Shown one piece after another: positions 13,398 to 21,891 of a stretch of DNA of 64,000 bases; within the stretch, counting starts at the first letter, position 1; each line of letters starts with the position of its first letter. The notes beneath the pieces are model-generated. The model was not told where the DNA came from and made no database searches. It was given only the letters and a program-made list of their open reading frames with translations. Made by a program: the position numbers and the translations under genes. Source of the DNA: Rhodovulum adriaticum (GTDB lineage: Bacteria; Pseudomonadota; Alphaproteobacteria; Rhodobacterales; Rhodobacteraceae); contig NZ_SLXL01000009.1 in NCBI RefSeq assembly GCF_004345735.1, positions 1-64,000 of the forward strand, read 5' to 3'.

Positions 13398-14177
13398 TTA
13401 CCGATCCGGCTGGTCCGGGTCGGCCACATGCACCCGCGTTCCCCAATCCCGGCAGCGCGCGGCCAGGTCCACGTGCGGGGCGGCGTCGGTATAGAACGTG
13501 TCGATCTCGGCCAGGGATGCGATGCGCGCCGGGGCCGTGCGGGCGAATTTCGAACGATCCGCCACCAGCACACTACGCCGCGACTGGCGCAGGATGGCCT
13601 GACTGACGCCGACCTCTTGTATATCGAAATCCAGCAGGTCGCCGTCGCGGTCCAGCGCCGAACAGCCGATTACCGCCAGGTCGAATTTGAACTGTCGGAT
13701 GGTGTCGGCGGCCAGGGTGCCCACCAACCCGCCATCGGCGCGGCGCAGGCTGCCGCCGGTCAGCACGACCTCGCATTCGGGGTTTTCGGCCAGGATGTTG
13801 GCCACGTTGATATTGTTCGTCACCACCATCAGGCCGCGATGGGTGCGCAGGGCGCGGGCCACGGCCTCGGTGCTGGTGCCGATGTTCAGGAACAGCGAAA
13901 TGCCCTCGGGCACCTCGGCGGCGCAGGCGCGCGCGATGGCGGCTTTGGCCGCGGCGTTCAGGCTGCGGCGGTCGTTGTAACCGATATTGCTGGTGCCCGA
14001 GGGCAGCACCGCTCCCCCATGCACCCGTTCCAGCCGCCCCGCGTCGGCCAGATCCGCCAGATCGCGGCGGATGGTTTGCAGCGTGACGCCAAAGCGCGCG
14101 GCCAGATCCTCGACCGTGACCCGCCCCTCGCGCCGGGCGATATCCAGGATTTCGGGCTGGCGAAGGGATTGAGACAT
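13398..14177 (-). CDS. glpR: DeoR-family repressor, probable glycerol-3-phosphate regulator
   Basis: 259 aa. An N-terminal DeoR-type winged helix-turn-helix (about 6-57) is followed by the family signature (TLQTIRRDLADLADAGRLERVHGG). The C-terminal domain is sugar-phosphate-binding (SLFLNIGTSTEAVARAL, VVTNNINVANIL, VVLTGGSLRRADGGLVG, ADRSKF). These motifs match GlpR, which releases DNA when glycerol-3-phosphate binds. The ATG at 14177 is chosen because the conserved fold begins there; the frame stays open to 14282 without conserved sequence. It is divergent from glpD, which strongly supports the glpR name. Confidence 0.9.
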   Translation of the reverse strand: MSQSLRQPEILDIARREGRVTVEDLAARFGVTLQTIRRDLADLADAGRLERVHGGAVLPSGTSNIGYNDRRSLNAAAKAAIARACAAEVPEGISLFLNIGTSTEAVARALRTHRGLMVVTNNINVANILAENPECEVVLTGGSLRRADGGLVGTLAADTIRQFKFDLAVIGCSALDRDGDLLDFDIQEVGVSQAILRQSRRSVLVADRSKFARTAPARIASLAEIDTFYTDAAPHVDLAARCRDWGTRVHVADPDQPDR

Positions 14178-14184
14178 GGTTCCG

Positions 14185-14194
14185 TGTTCGTTTT
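14185..14194. promoter_or_regulatory. Candidate GlpR operator, glpR-proximal
   Basis: TGTTCGTTTT at 14185-14194 resembles a half-site of known GlpR operators, which carry a (T/A)TTCG core. It is 8 bases upstream of the glpR start, so it would serve autoregulation. Its exact reverse complement occurs at 14283-14292. Assignment is by motif and position only. Confidence 0.5.
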
Positions 14195-14282
14195 TGCGCG
14201 GAAAACAGTTGCAGCTTTGCAATCCGCGCGCAAGGGTCCGGATTTGCGGGTGTGGATGGGCGTTTGGGGCTGTTTCAATCAC

Positions 14283-14305
14283 AAAACGAACATAAGCGAA
14301 AATTT
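14283..14305. promoter_or_regulatory. Candidate GlpR operator, glpD-proximal
   Basis: AAAACGAACA at 14283-14292 is the exact reverse complement of the glpR-proximal site and is followed at once by TAAGCGAAAAT, giving two CGAA cores in tandem. It lies about 55-75 bases upstream of glpD in an AT-rich stretch that should hold the glpD promoter. Repression relieved by glycerol-3-phosphate would be expected; the sequence shows only the sites. Confidence 0.5.
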
Positions 14306-14358
14306 CATTTTAAGATTCGCGCATCCTCTGGCATCACGGGGGCACAGGATGTGGGGGC

Positions 14359-15972
14359 ATGGCCATGACCGACCGAAACACGATCAGCGATCTTTTCATC
14401 ATCGGGGGCGGCATCAACGGCTGCGGGATCGCGCGCGACGCGGCCGGGCGCGGGCTGTCGGTAACGCTGGCCGAGCAGGGCGATCTGGGCGGCGCGACCT
14501 CTTCGGCCTCGACCAAGCTGTTCCATGGCGGCCTGCGCTATCTGGAGTATTTCGAGTTTCGCCTGGTGCGCGAGGCGTTGCAGGAACGCGAAACCCTGCT
14601 GCGCGCGATGCCGCATATCAGCTGGCCGATGCGCTTTGTCCTGCCGTGGCAGGCGGGCATGCGCTTCGACGCGCAGACCCCCGCCGCGCGGCTGCTGGGG
14701 CGCGTTATGCCCTGGGCGCGCGGGCGCCGTCCGGCCTGGATGATTCGGCTGGGGCTGTTCCTGTATGACAATCTGGGCGGTCGCAAGATCCTGCCCGGCA
14801 CCGCGACGCTGGACCTGTCCCGCGCCCCCGAGGGGGCGCCGCTGGCGGACGGGTTCGCACGCGGTTTCGAATATTCCGATTGCTGGGTGGACGATGCGCG
14901 GCTGGTGGTGCTGAACGCCCGCGATGCCCAGGCGCGCGGCGCCCGCATCCTGCCGCGGACCCGCGTTATCTCGGCCCGCCAGGCCGGGGATCTGTGGCAG
15001 GTGGAAACCGAGGACACCGAAACCGGTACCCGCGAAACGCATATGGCCCGCGCGCTGGTCAATGCCGCCGGGCCGTGGGCAGGCACCGTTCTGCAGGATC
15101 GGCTGGGCGTGCAGACGCCCGACCGCGTGCGCCTGGTGCGTGGCAGCCATATCGTCACCCGCCGTCTGTTCGATCACGACAGGGCCTATATCATGCAAGG
15201 CCCCGATGGCCGCGTCGTCTTTGCCCTGCCTTATGAGGACGATTTCACCCTGATCGGCACAACGGATGCGGAACAGGCCGATCCCGACCAACCCCCGCGT
15301 TGCAGCCTGGCGGAACGGCGCTACCTGCTGGAATTCGTCAACCGCTACCTGCGCCAGCCGGTCAGCGACGACGATGTCGTCTGGAGCTTTGCCGGACTGC
15401 GCCCGCTGTATGATGACGGGGCGGCCAGTGCGTCGGCGGCGACGCGCGATTACGTGCTGCGGCTGGATGCGGACGGCGCGCCGCTGCTGAGCGTTTTTGG
15501 CGGCAAGATCACCACCTATCGCCGTCTGGCCCAATCCGCGCTGGCCCGTCTGGCCCCGCATTTTCCGGGCGCGGGCGGCGACTGGACGGCGGGCGTTCCC
15601 CTGCCCGGCGGCGATTTCCCGGTGGATGGTCAGGCCGCGCTGGCCGCCGATCTGTGCACGCGCTACCCGTTCCTGAGTGCGGCCTGGGCGGATCGCCTGG
15701 TGCGCACATACGGAACCGAGACCGCCGATCTTCTGGGCCGGGCGCGCAGCGCCGCCGATCTGGGCCGCGATTTCGGCGCCACCCTGACCGAGGCCGAGCT
15801 GCGCTGGCTGATGCGCCATGAATACGCCCGCACCGCCGACGATGTGCTGTGGCGCCGGACCAAGCTGGGCCTGCGGCTGTCCCGTTCACAGGCCATGGCC
15901 GTGGACGCGTGGATGACGGCGCAGGGCGCCGGTGCGCCTGTGCAACATGTCGCGGGGCAAGTCGCGATCTGA
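14359..15972 (+). CDS. glpD: Aerobic glycerol-3-phosphate dehydrogenase
   Basis: 537 aa, normal for GlpD, a peripheral inner-membrane flavoprotein that oxidises glycerol-3-phosphate to dihydroxyacetone phosphate and feeds electrons to ubiquinone. The FAD-binding Rossmann motif FIIGGGINGCGIARDA starts at about residue 13. GGATSSASTKLFHGGLRYLE follows, then ALVNAAGPWA, LVRGSHIV, and VFALPYEDDFTLIGTTD. The C-terminal domain contains RHEYARTADDVLWRRTKLGL. Start 14359 has GGGGGC just upstream; an alternative ATG is 6 bases on. Divergent from glpR. Confidence 0.97.
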   Translation: MAMTDRNTISDLFIIGGGINGCGIARDAAGRGLSVTLAEQGDLGGATSSASTKLFHGGLRYLEYFEFRLVREALQERETLLRAMPHISWPMRFVLPWQAGMRFDAQTPAARLLGRVMPWARGRRPAWMIRLGLFLYDNLGGRKILPGTATLDLSRAPEGAPLADGFARGFEYSDCWVDDARLVVLNARDAQARGARILPRTRVISARQAGDLWQVETEDTETGTRETHMARALVNAAGPWAGTVLQDRLGVQTPDRVRLVRGSHIVTRRLFDHDRAYIMQGPDGRVVFALPYEDDFTLIGTTDAEQADPDQPPRCSLAERRYLLEFVNRYLRQPVSDDDVVWSFAGLRPLYDDGAASASAATRDYVLRLDADGAPLLSVFGGKITTYRRLAQSALARLAPHFPGAGGDWTAGVPLPGGDFPVDGQAALAADLCTRYPFLSAAWADRLVRTYGTETADLLGRARSAADLGRDFGATLTEAELRWLMRHEYARTADDVLWRRTKLGLRLSRSQAMAVDAWMTAQGAGAPVQHVAGQVAI

Positions 15973-16037
15973 CACGAACTTGTCATGTGCCGCCGCTACC
16001 CGGTCTGGAAACGTTTTCAGCGGTGAAAGGAATGGCC

Positions 16038-17162
16038 ATGACCCTTGCGATGGGTGGTCTCACGTCCCTTGGGCGCATTCCCGGTGCGGTCGCGCAGGCT
16101 GTCCCCGTTTCGGTGACGGCGTCCCTGCCCAAGCGCATTCTCATCGTCAGCGATGCCTGGGCGCCCCAGGTCAACGGCGTGGTGCGCACCTACGAACATC
16201 TGGGCGCCGCCCTGCGTGCGCGTGGCGTGGATCTGCGGGTGATCGGCCCGGCCGAATTCCGCAGTGTCGCGCTGCCCTCGTACCCGGAAATCCCCCTGGT
16301 GCTGAATGCGGGTGCCGCGCTGGCCGCCAAGATCGAGGAATTCGATCCCCAGGCGGTGCATATCCCGGTCGAGGGACCGTTGGGCTGGGCCGCGCGGGCC
16401 TGGTGCCGTCGCAATGGTGTGGGCTTTTCCACCGCGTTTCATACCAACTTCCCCGCCTATCTGGCCGTGCGCACGCCGCGCGCGTTGCGGCGCCCGGTCT
16501 CGTCGGCGTCGGTGGCGATGCTGCGCCGGTTTCACGCGCCCTCGCACCATATCTACGTCGCCGCCCCCTCGATCGAGGCGCAGCTGCGCGACTGGGGCTT
16601 TGCCAACCGGATTGTTCGCCTGTCGCGCGGCGTGAATTTCGACCAGTTCAATCCCGGCGCGGAACGCCCCGCCACGGCGGACGGCCCGGTGATGCTGTAT
16701 GTCGGGCGCGTCGCGCCCGAAAAGAACATCGAGGCGTTCCTGAAACTGGACCTGCCCGGGCGCAAGGTCGTGGTCGGCGACGGCCCCAGCCTGCCCGCCC
16801 TGCGCGCCCGCTACCCCGAGGTGGAGTTCCGCGGCGTGCTGACCGGCAAGCCGCTTGCCGATGCCTATCGCGCGGCGGATGTCTTTGTCTTCCCCTCGCG
16901 CACGGACACCTTTGGCAACGTAGTGATCGAGGCGTTGGCCAGCGGCCTGCCGGTGGCGGCCTATGACACGCCCGGCCCGCGCGACATCATTGCCGGCGAC
17001 CCGCTGCTGGGCGCCATCGACGATGACCTGGGCCGCGCGGTTCGGCGCGCGCTGGCCGCCCCTGGTACGCGGGCGGACCGCTTTGCCGTGACCAAGGTTC
17101 GCTACAGCTGGGACGAGGTCGCGCGCGTGTTCCACACCCATGCCGCGGAGATCCAGAGATGA
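16038..17162 (+). CDS. GT4-family glycosyltransferase
   Basis: 374 aa from the ATG at 16038, chosen because AAAGGA (16026-16031) is optimally spaced for it; the in-frame ATG at 16032 would abut the same purines. Two Rossmann domains (GT-B): the N-terminal SDAWAPQVNGVVRTYEHL and HTNFPAYLAVR are typical of the SqdX/SQD2-MgtA-PimB type lipid glycosyltransferases. In the C-terminal half VGRVAPEKNIEAFL, VGDGP, and SRTDTFGNVVIEALASGLPV form the nucleotide-sugar site. It probably glycosylates a membrane lipid such as diacylglycerol at the inner membrane; the exact acceptor is not readable. Its stop overlaps the next gene's start by four bases. Confidence 0.83.
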   Translation: MTLAMGGLTSLGRIPGAVAQAVPVSVTASLPKRILIVSDAWAPQVNGVVRTYEHLGAALRARGVDLRVIGPAEFRSVALPSYPEIPLVLNAGAALAAKIEEFDPQAVHIPVEGPLGWAARAWCRRNGVGFSTAFHTNFPAYLAVRTPRALRRPVSSASVAMLRRFHAPSHHIYVAAPSIEAQLRDWGFANRIVRLSRGVNFDQFNPGAERPATADGPVMLYVGRVAPEKNIEAFLKLDLPGRKVVVGDGPSLPALRARYPEVEFRGVLTGKPLADAYRAADVFVFPSRTDTFGNVVIEALASGLPVAAYDTPGPRDIIAGDPLLGAIDDDLGRAVRRALAAPGTRADRFAVTKVRYSWDEVARVFHTHAAEIQR

Positions 17163-18148
17163 GCGAGCCCGCGCCCCGCAAGGTGCGCAGCGTCTTCGTG
17201 TCGGACCTGCATCTGGGCTACAAGGGGGCCGATATCGCGGCGCTCAACGGCTTTCTGCGGGCGCATGATTTCGAGCGGCTCTATCTGGTGGGCGACATCC
17301 TGGATGGCTGGAAGCTGGAAAAGCGCTGGTACTGGAACCGCGACTACAGCGAATTTCTGGACAGCCTGCTGGCGCTGCGCCGCCGGTCGCGGATCACGCT
17401 GATTACCGGCAACCACGACGAACGGCTGCGCGACATGCTGGCGATCCTGTTCCGCCCGGTGCTGCTGCGCAAATACGGCATCCGGGTCGAGGAACGCATC
17501 GTCCACCGCGCCCGCGACGGGCGGCAGTTCCTGGTGATGCATGGCGACCAGTTCGACGGGGCGCTGACGCGGGGCAGTTCCAAACTGGCCGATCGGGCCT
17601 GGTCCTTCCTGGTGGAACGCGCGCTGGTCCGGCCGCGCCCCAGCGAGCCGCCCACAGGCCCGCAGGATGGCCGCCGCTGGTCGCTGGGCAAGGAGATCGC
17701 CAAGAACGCGTTGAACCTGGCCAACCGCTTTCACCAGCGCGCCCTGCGCCGGGTGGCCGAGGATGGGCTGGATGGGATCGTGTGCGGCCACAGCCACCTG
17801 CCGGTGCTGCGCGAACAGCGCGGGCTGTTGCTGGCCAATTGCGGATCGTGGACCGGGGCCAAGGCCCCCGGAGAGATGCACACCGCCCTGGTGGAAACAC
17901 TGGAAGGCCAGTTGGAAATGATAGAATGGCCGGCGGCGCGCCCGGTGCCGGGGCACCCCCGGCTGCGGTCCCTGCCGCCCCGTCAGCCCGGCACCCGTCA
18001 TCCCGACGCCGCGCGGCTGGTGCGCATGATCCATGCGCTATGGTCGTCGCCGCATGTGGCCGAACCCGCCGCCGGCACGCCTGCCCTGACCGCGCCCGAC
18101 CCGGCGCCGGTGACCGGCGACCGGGTGCTGCGCCAGACCACCGCCTGA
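17159..18148 (+). CDS. LpxH-like metallophosphoesterase (UDP-2,3-diacylglucosamine diphosphatase family)
   Basis: 329 aa. Calcineurin-type phosphoesterase motifs are complete: SDLHLG (15-20), GDILDGW, TGNHDE, MHGDQFD, and CGHSH. These match the LpxH/YbbF-like family acting on lipid-linked or nucleotide-linked pyrophosphates. Canonical LpxH is about 240 aa; this protein has a basic insert in the middle and about 75 extra C-terminal residues rich in Pro, Ala and Arg. It is translationally coupled to the upstream GT4 enzyme, suggesting joint action on a glycolipid precursor. Since many alphaproteobacteria use LpxI for lipid A, I do not assign lpxH firmly. Confidence 0.78.
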   Translation: MSEPAPRKVRSVFVSDLHLGYKGADIAALNGFLRAHDFERLYLVGDILDGWKLEKRWYWNRDYSEFLDSLLALRRRSRITLITGNHDERLRDMLAILFRPVLLRKYGIRVEERIVHRARDGRQFLVMHGDQFDGALTRGSSKLADRAWSFLVERALVRPRPSEPPTGPQDGRRWSLGKEIAKNALNLANRFHQRALRRVAEDGLDGIVCGHSHLPVLREQRGLLLANCGSWTGAKAPGEMHTALVETLEGQLEMIEWPAARPVPGHPRLRSLPPRQPGTRHPDAARLVRMIHALWSSPHVAEPAAGTPALTAPDPAPVTGDRVLRQTTA

Positions 18149-18154
18149 CCCTGC

Positions 18155-20671
18155 CTAACCGCCCTGGGCGGGCGTGTTCGACAGCAGGCCATCTGCCGCG
18201 ATGCCACGCTTGCCGGCGCTGTCGCGCACCCCGGCGCGCAGGATCGGGCTGCGCTTCAGCAACCGGCGGAACCGCGCCTCGTCCAGTTCCAGCAGCATGC
18301 AGGGGGCGATGGCGCGCACCTCGGTTCGGCGCGGGCGTTGCATCAGCACGGCCAGCTGGCCGAACATCTCGCCCCGGCCCAGCCGCCAGGTCTGGCCCGC
18401 GCGCTCGACCTCGACCGCGCCCGACGCGATGAAAAAGACCTGCCGCGGCGGGGCGTCCTTGCGCAGGATCACCTCTCCGGCATTGACGTAGCGGGTCTTC
18501 AGCGCCTTGCACAGACGGCCCAGCCGGTCCTCGTCCAGGTCGGCGAACAGGGGGAATTTGCGCACCATTTCCATACCGCTCATCGCCAGGTCCAGCCTGG
18601 GCTGCTCTTCGGCGGCGGCGCGGCGCGCGGTGATGTCCTGCATCAAGGCGGTATACAGTTCCGGCCCGATCAGCCCGTCCTCGCGCATCAGTTCGTATTC
18701 GCGTTCCTCCAGCCGCAGTGCGGTGCGGCGGATCAGGCGGCGTTCCAATTCCTCGGCATGGCCGGGATATTGCAGGCGCAGCCCCTCCAGCGCGGTTTCC
18801 ACCGCCTCGATCCGGCGCGACAGCAGGTCGTGCAGCAATTCGGCCACGCGCCGGCCATGGATGCGTCGGATGCGCCCGTCGATGAAGCCGCCCAGATCGC
18901 GCAGGATCAGCCGTTTTGACAACAGCCGTTCGAAACGGTTCGCGGTCAGCCGTTCCAGCGGGCGCGACAGGCCCAGCCGGTTGTGCAGGAACACCGCCCC
19001 GCGGAAGGTGCGGCGATAGGCCAGCCCATACCGCGCGGCCCGCTTGTAGCCCAGCCGTCCGCCGGTGCGCGCGCCCTCGATCAGGCGGTCGGCGTCGGAT
19101 AGCAGGCGCTCGGCCAGCCGTGACGATACCGTGCGTTCGCGCAGCCGGGCCACCACGGCGTCGCGTTCGGCGCCTGCCAGCGCGATCAGCCCCAGCGTGA
19201 TCCGGTCGCGGTCCTGGATGTCCTCGTTTTCCTCGGTGGCTTTCACCGCCTGGTCCAGCCGCTCGCCGAACTGCTTGGCCTCGGCGCGGACGGTGTCGTG
19301 TTCCAGTTCGTAGGTTTCGGTGGTGCGGGCCACGTCCTCGCGCACGGTTTGCAGGGCCACGGCGACCACCTGCCGCGACAACGCCTGATCCAGCGGGGAC
19401 AGCCGTTCCAGCCCCAGGGCCCGGATCACCGGGCGCAGGGTGATGCCCTGCACGATCAGGGTGAACAAGGTAAAGCCGGTGGCCAGGATGCCGACCACGC
19501 GCTTGACCTCTAGCGGGACGCGGAAACTTTCGGTCACGGCCAGCGCCAGGGCCAGGGTGACAGCGCCGCGCAAACCGCCCCACAGGATCGCCACGCGATA
19601 GCGGCGTTCCACCGCGGGTGACGCCCGCATCAGTGTCAGCAGCGGCAGCAGGCCGAACAGGATGACCGCCCGCGCGGCAATGGCCGCGGCGATGACAACG
19701 CCGACCAGCGCGATGTCGTTCAGCCGCACCTCTTCCAGCAGGCGGGGGATCAGCAGGGCGGCCAGGATAAAGATCAGCGCGCCCGCCCAATGGGCCAGCA
19801 AATCCCAGATCTCGCGCAGGTTGGCCCAGGCCTGCGGCGGCAGGCGGCCCGGCCCCGTCAGGTTCAGCGTCAGCCCCGCCGCGACAACCGCGATCACGCC
19901 CGATGCGCCGACGCTTTGTTCCGCGCCGATATAGGCCAGGTAGGGCAGAGCGACCGAGATGGTGATTTGCGCCAACTCATGCCGCCCGAACAGCCCCATC
20001 AGCCAGACCGCCACCCGCGCGGCCAGCCATCCCGTTGCCACGCCCCCGGCGATCAGCACCGGGAACCGCGCCAGCGCATCGACCAGCCCCGGATCGGGCA
20101 CGCCCAGCATGACAAAGCCCATGAAGAGCCCGAACAGCGCAATGGCGGCGGCATCGTTCAGCAGGCTTTCGCCCTCGATGATGCGCGACAGTCGCCGCGG
20201 CGCCGACAGCGAGCGAAAGATCGACACCACCGCCGAGGGGTCCGTGGTGGACACGATCGCGCCCACCAGCAGGCAGGCGGCCAGGGGCAGCGGGCTGACC
20301 CAGGCCAGCGCATAGCCCACCGCCAGGGTGGCCACCACCACCGCGACGACCGCCAGCACCAGAATCGGCACCCAGTCATCCAGCATCCGCCGCAGGTTCA
20401 TGCCCAGCGTCACCTGGAACAGCAGTGTCGGCAGAAAGACATAGAGGAACACGTTGGACCGGATCGGCAGGGCCAGGATCGCCTCTGCCACCGGGTTGAA
20501 CGCGCCGCTCATCCCGCTGCGCAGCAGCAGCGTTGCCCCGGCCGCAATCAGGATACCCAGGATCGCCAGGATCACGCTGTAGGGCAGCCGCGCCCAGGCG
20601 GCCAGCGGCTCGGCCAGGGCGATCACCACGAACAGCGCGGCAACAACGGTTGTCAGGACGACGATATCCAT
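18155..20671 (-). CDS. CPA1 sodium/proton antiporter with C-terminal cyclic-nucleotide-binding-type domain
   Basis: 838 aa. The first ~430 residues are a 12-13 helix cation:proton antiporter: ALPIRSNVFLYVFLPTLLFQ, TTDPSAVVSIF (Asp144), EGESLLNDAAAI (Asp173), WGGLRGAVTLALA. Then comes a ~250-residue charged helical cytoplasmic region. Last is a cNMP-binding-like beta-roll (about 690-815: FPLFADLDEDRLGRLCKAL, VILRKDAPPRQVFFIASGAVEV, GRGEMFGQLAVL). The phosphate-binding cassette reads GEMFGQLAVLMQRPRR, with Arg where small residues usually follow the key Arg, so nucleotide binding is uncertain. The layout resembles SOS1-type antiporters. It sits downstream of bciA on the same strand. Confidence 0.9.
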   Translation of the reverse strand: MDIVVLTTVVAALFVVIALAEPLAAWARLPYSVILAILGILIAAGATLLLRSGMSGAFNPVAEAILALPIRSNVFLYVFLPTLLFQVTLGMNLRRMLDDWVPILVLAVVAVVVATLAVGYALAWVSPLPLAACLLVGAIVSTTDPSAVVSIFRSLSAPRRLSRIIEGESLLNDAAAIALFGLFMGFVMLGVPDPGLVDALARFPVLIAGGVATGWLAARVAVWLMGLFGRHELAQITISVALPYLAYIGAEQSVGASGVIAVVAAGLTLNLTGPGRLPPQAWANLREIWDLLAHWAGALIFILAALLIPRLLEEVRLNDIALVGVVIAAAIAARAVILFGLLPLLTLMRASPAVERRYRVAILWGGLRGAVTLALALAVTESFRVPLEVKRVVGILATGFTLFTLIVQGITLRPVIRALGLERLSPLDQALSRQVVAVALQTVREDVARTTETYELEHDTVRAEAKQFGERLDQAVKATEENEDIQDRDRITLGLIALAGAERDAVVARLRERTVSSRLAERLLSDADRLIEGARTGGRLGYKRAARYGLAYRRTFRGAVFLHNRLGLSRPLERLTANRFERLLSKRLILRDLGGFIDGRIRRIHGRRVAELLHDLLSRRIEAVETALEGLRLQYPGHAEELERRLIRRTALRLEEREYELMREDGLIGPELYTALMQDITARRAAAEEQPRLDLAMSGMEMVRKFPLFADLDEDRLGRLCKALKTRYVNAGEVILRKDAPPRQVFFIASGAVEVERAGQTWRLGRGEMFGQLAVLMQRPRRTEVRAIAPCMLLELDEARFRRLLKRSPILRAGVRDSAGKRGIAADGLLSNTPAQGG

Positions 20672-20747
20672 ATCTCCGGCCTAGCGCGATTTCGCCGGGT
20701 CGGGAATGGTTTTGCGCACCTCGGATGCGGTGGCGCGGTGCCGCGCC

Positions 20748-21737
20748 TCAGAACATGGCGTGTTCGCCCAGATCGACGGTTTCTTCGCCACGGATCAGCC
20801 GCCCGTAATAGTCCCGCAGGGTTTCGGTGCCGGCCTCGGGCGTGGCGTCGGCGTCGTATTGGCCGGTGGCGGGGTCCAGCACCAGCATCGACTCGGTCGC
20901 GTAGTATTTTCCGATCCGGGCGAATTCCGCCTTGGCGCGCAGTTTCGGCGACACCCGGCCCAGGGTGGACAGCACGGTGATAATGACATCCATCATTGCC
21001 ACCGGGACATGCTTGAATTTCGGCTCTTTGCCCAGCAGGCCGAACAGCATCTCGCCCTGTTCCAGCGGGGTAATGGCGGGGCCGGGGCCGCCGATGGGCA
21101 GGATGGCGTTCTGCCGGGCCGGGTCGTCCAGGCATTCGGCGATATAGGCGCCCAGGTCGGCATCGCTGATCGGCTTGCACGCGGTCAGCCGCCCATCGCC
21201 GAACAGCAGGAAAGGCTTGCCCTGTTTCACCCGTTCCACCTGACCCGACAGCGATTTGAAGAACGCGGTCGGTCGCACGATGGACCAGGTCAGGCCCGAT
21301 TTCATCAACTCGTCCTCAAAGGCCAGCTTGGCCCTTTGGAATTCCAGGTCGGGTTTCTGCACACAAATCGCCGACAGCAGCACGAATTGCGCAACCCCCG
21401 CCGCCCGGGCCGCGGCCAGCGCGTCGGAATGGGCCTTGTGGTCGATGGCCCATGAATCGCGAGGCGCCCCCGTGCGCGAGGCCAGGCACGACACCACCGC
21501 ATCGAACCGTTCGCCGCGGAACCCGTCGTGGGCCAGCGATCCCGCGTCGGTCACGTCGCCGGTGCGGATTTCTACGCCCTCTGGCAGGCCGCGGCGGGGA
21601 TCGCCCTGCGCGCCGGGGCGGGTGAAACACACCACCTGATGCCCGCGCGCGGCCAGCGCCGCCACCGTGGCCCGGCCGATCGTGCCCGTGGCCCCCAGCA
21701 TCAGGACGCGGCGCGGGGTGGGGGCGGTGTCGGGCAT
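20748..21737 (-). CDS. bciA: Divinyl (proto)chlorophyllide a 8-vinyl-reductase, BciA type
   Basis: 329 aa. NAD(P)H-binding atypical short-chain dehydrogenase fold with GATGTIGRA near residue 15. Family stretches are distinctive: FDAVVSCLASRTGAPRDSW, LLSAICVQKPDLEFQ, WSIVRPTAFFKSLSGQVERVK, GRLTACKPISDADL, ILPIGGPGPAITP, and ARIGKYYATESMLVLDP. BciA reduces the 8-vinyl group in bacteriochlorophyll synthesis using NADPH. The start at 21737 is where the Rossmann fold begins; the frame continues to 22220 without sense. In Rhodobacter the homolog also lies outside the photosynthesis gene cluster. Its presence suggests a phototrophic (or formerly phototrophic) organism. Confidence 0.88.
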   Translation of the reverse strand: MPDTAPTPRRVLMLGATGTIGRATVAALAARGHQVVCFTRPGAQGDPRRGLPEGVEIRTGDVTDAGSLAHDGFRGERFDAVVSCLASRTGAPRDSWAIDHKAHSDALAAARAAGVAQFVLLSAICVQKPDLEFQRAKLAFEDELMKSGLTWSIVRPTAFFKSLSGQVERVKQGKPFLLFGDGRLTACKPISDADLGAYIAECLDDPARQNAILPIGGPGPAITPLEQGEMLFGLLGKEPKFKHVPVAMMDVIITVLSTLGRVSPKLRAKAEFARIGKYYATESMLVLDPATGQYDADATPEAGTETLRDYYGRLIRGEETVDLGEHAMF

Positions 21738-21891
21738 GGTGCGGTCTCCGGGCTGGTGGCTATCGCGCGCCAGCTTAGGCAAGCGGGCCGGGATGATGAA
21801 GGGGCAAACCCGCCCTGCGGCGGCGCGACCCGGCTTGCGGCGGGGCCGGATTTGCGGTTCTCTCGCGCAGCCCTGAGATGGAGGTTCCCCG

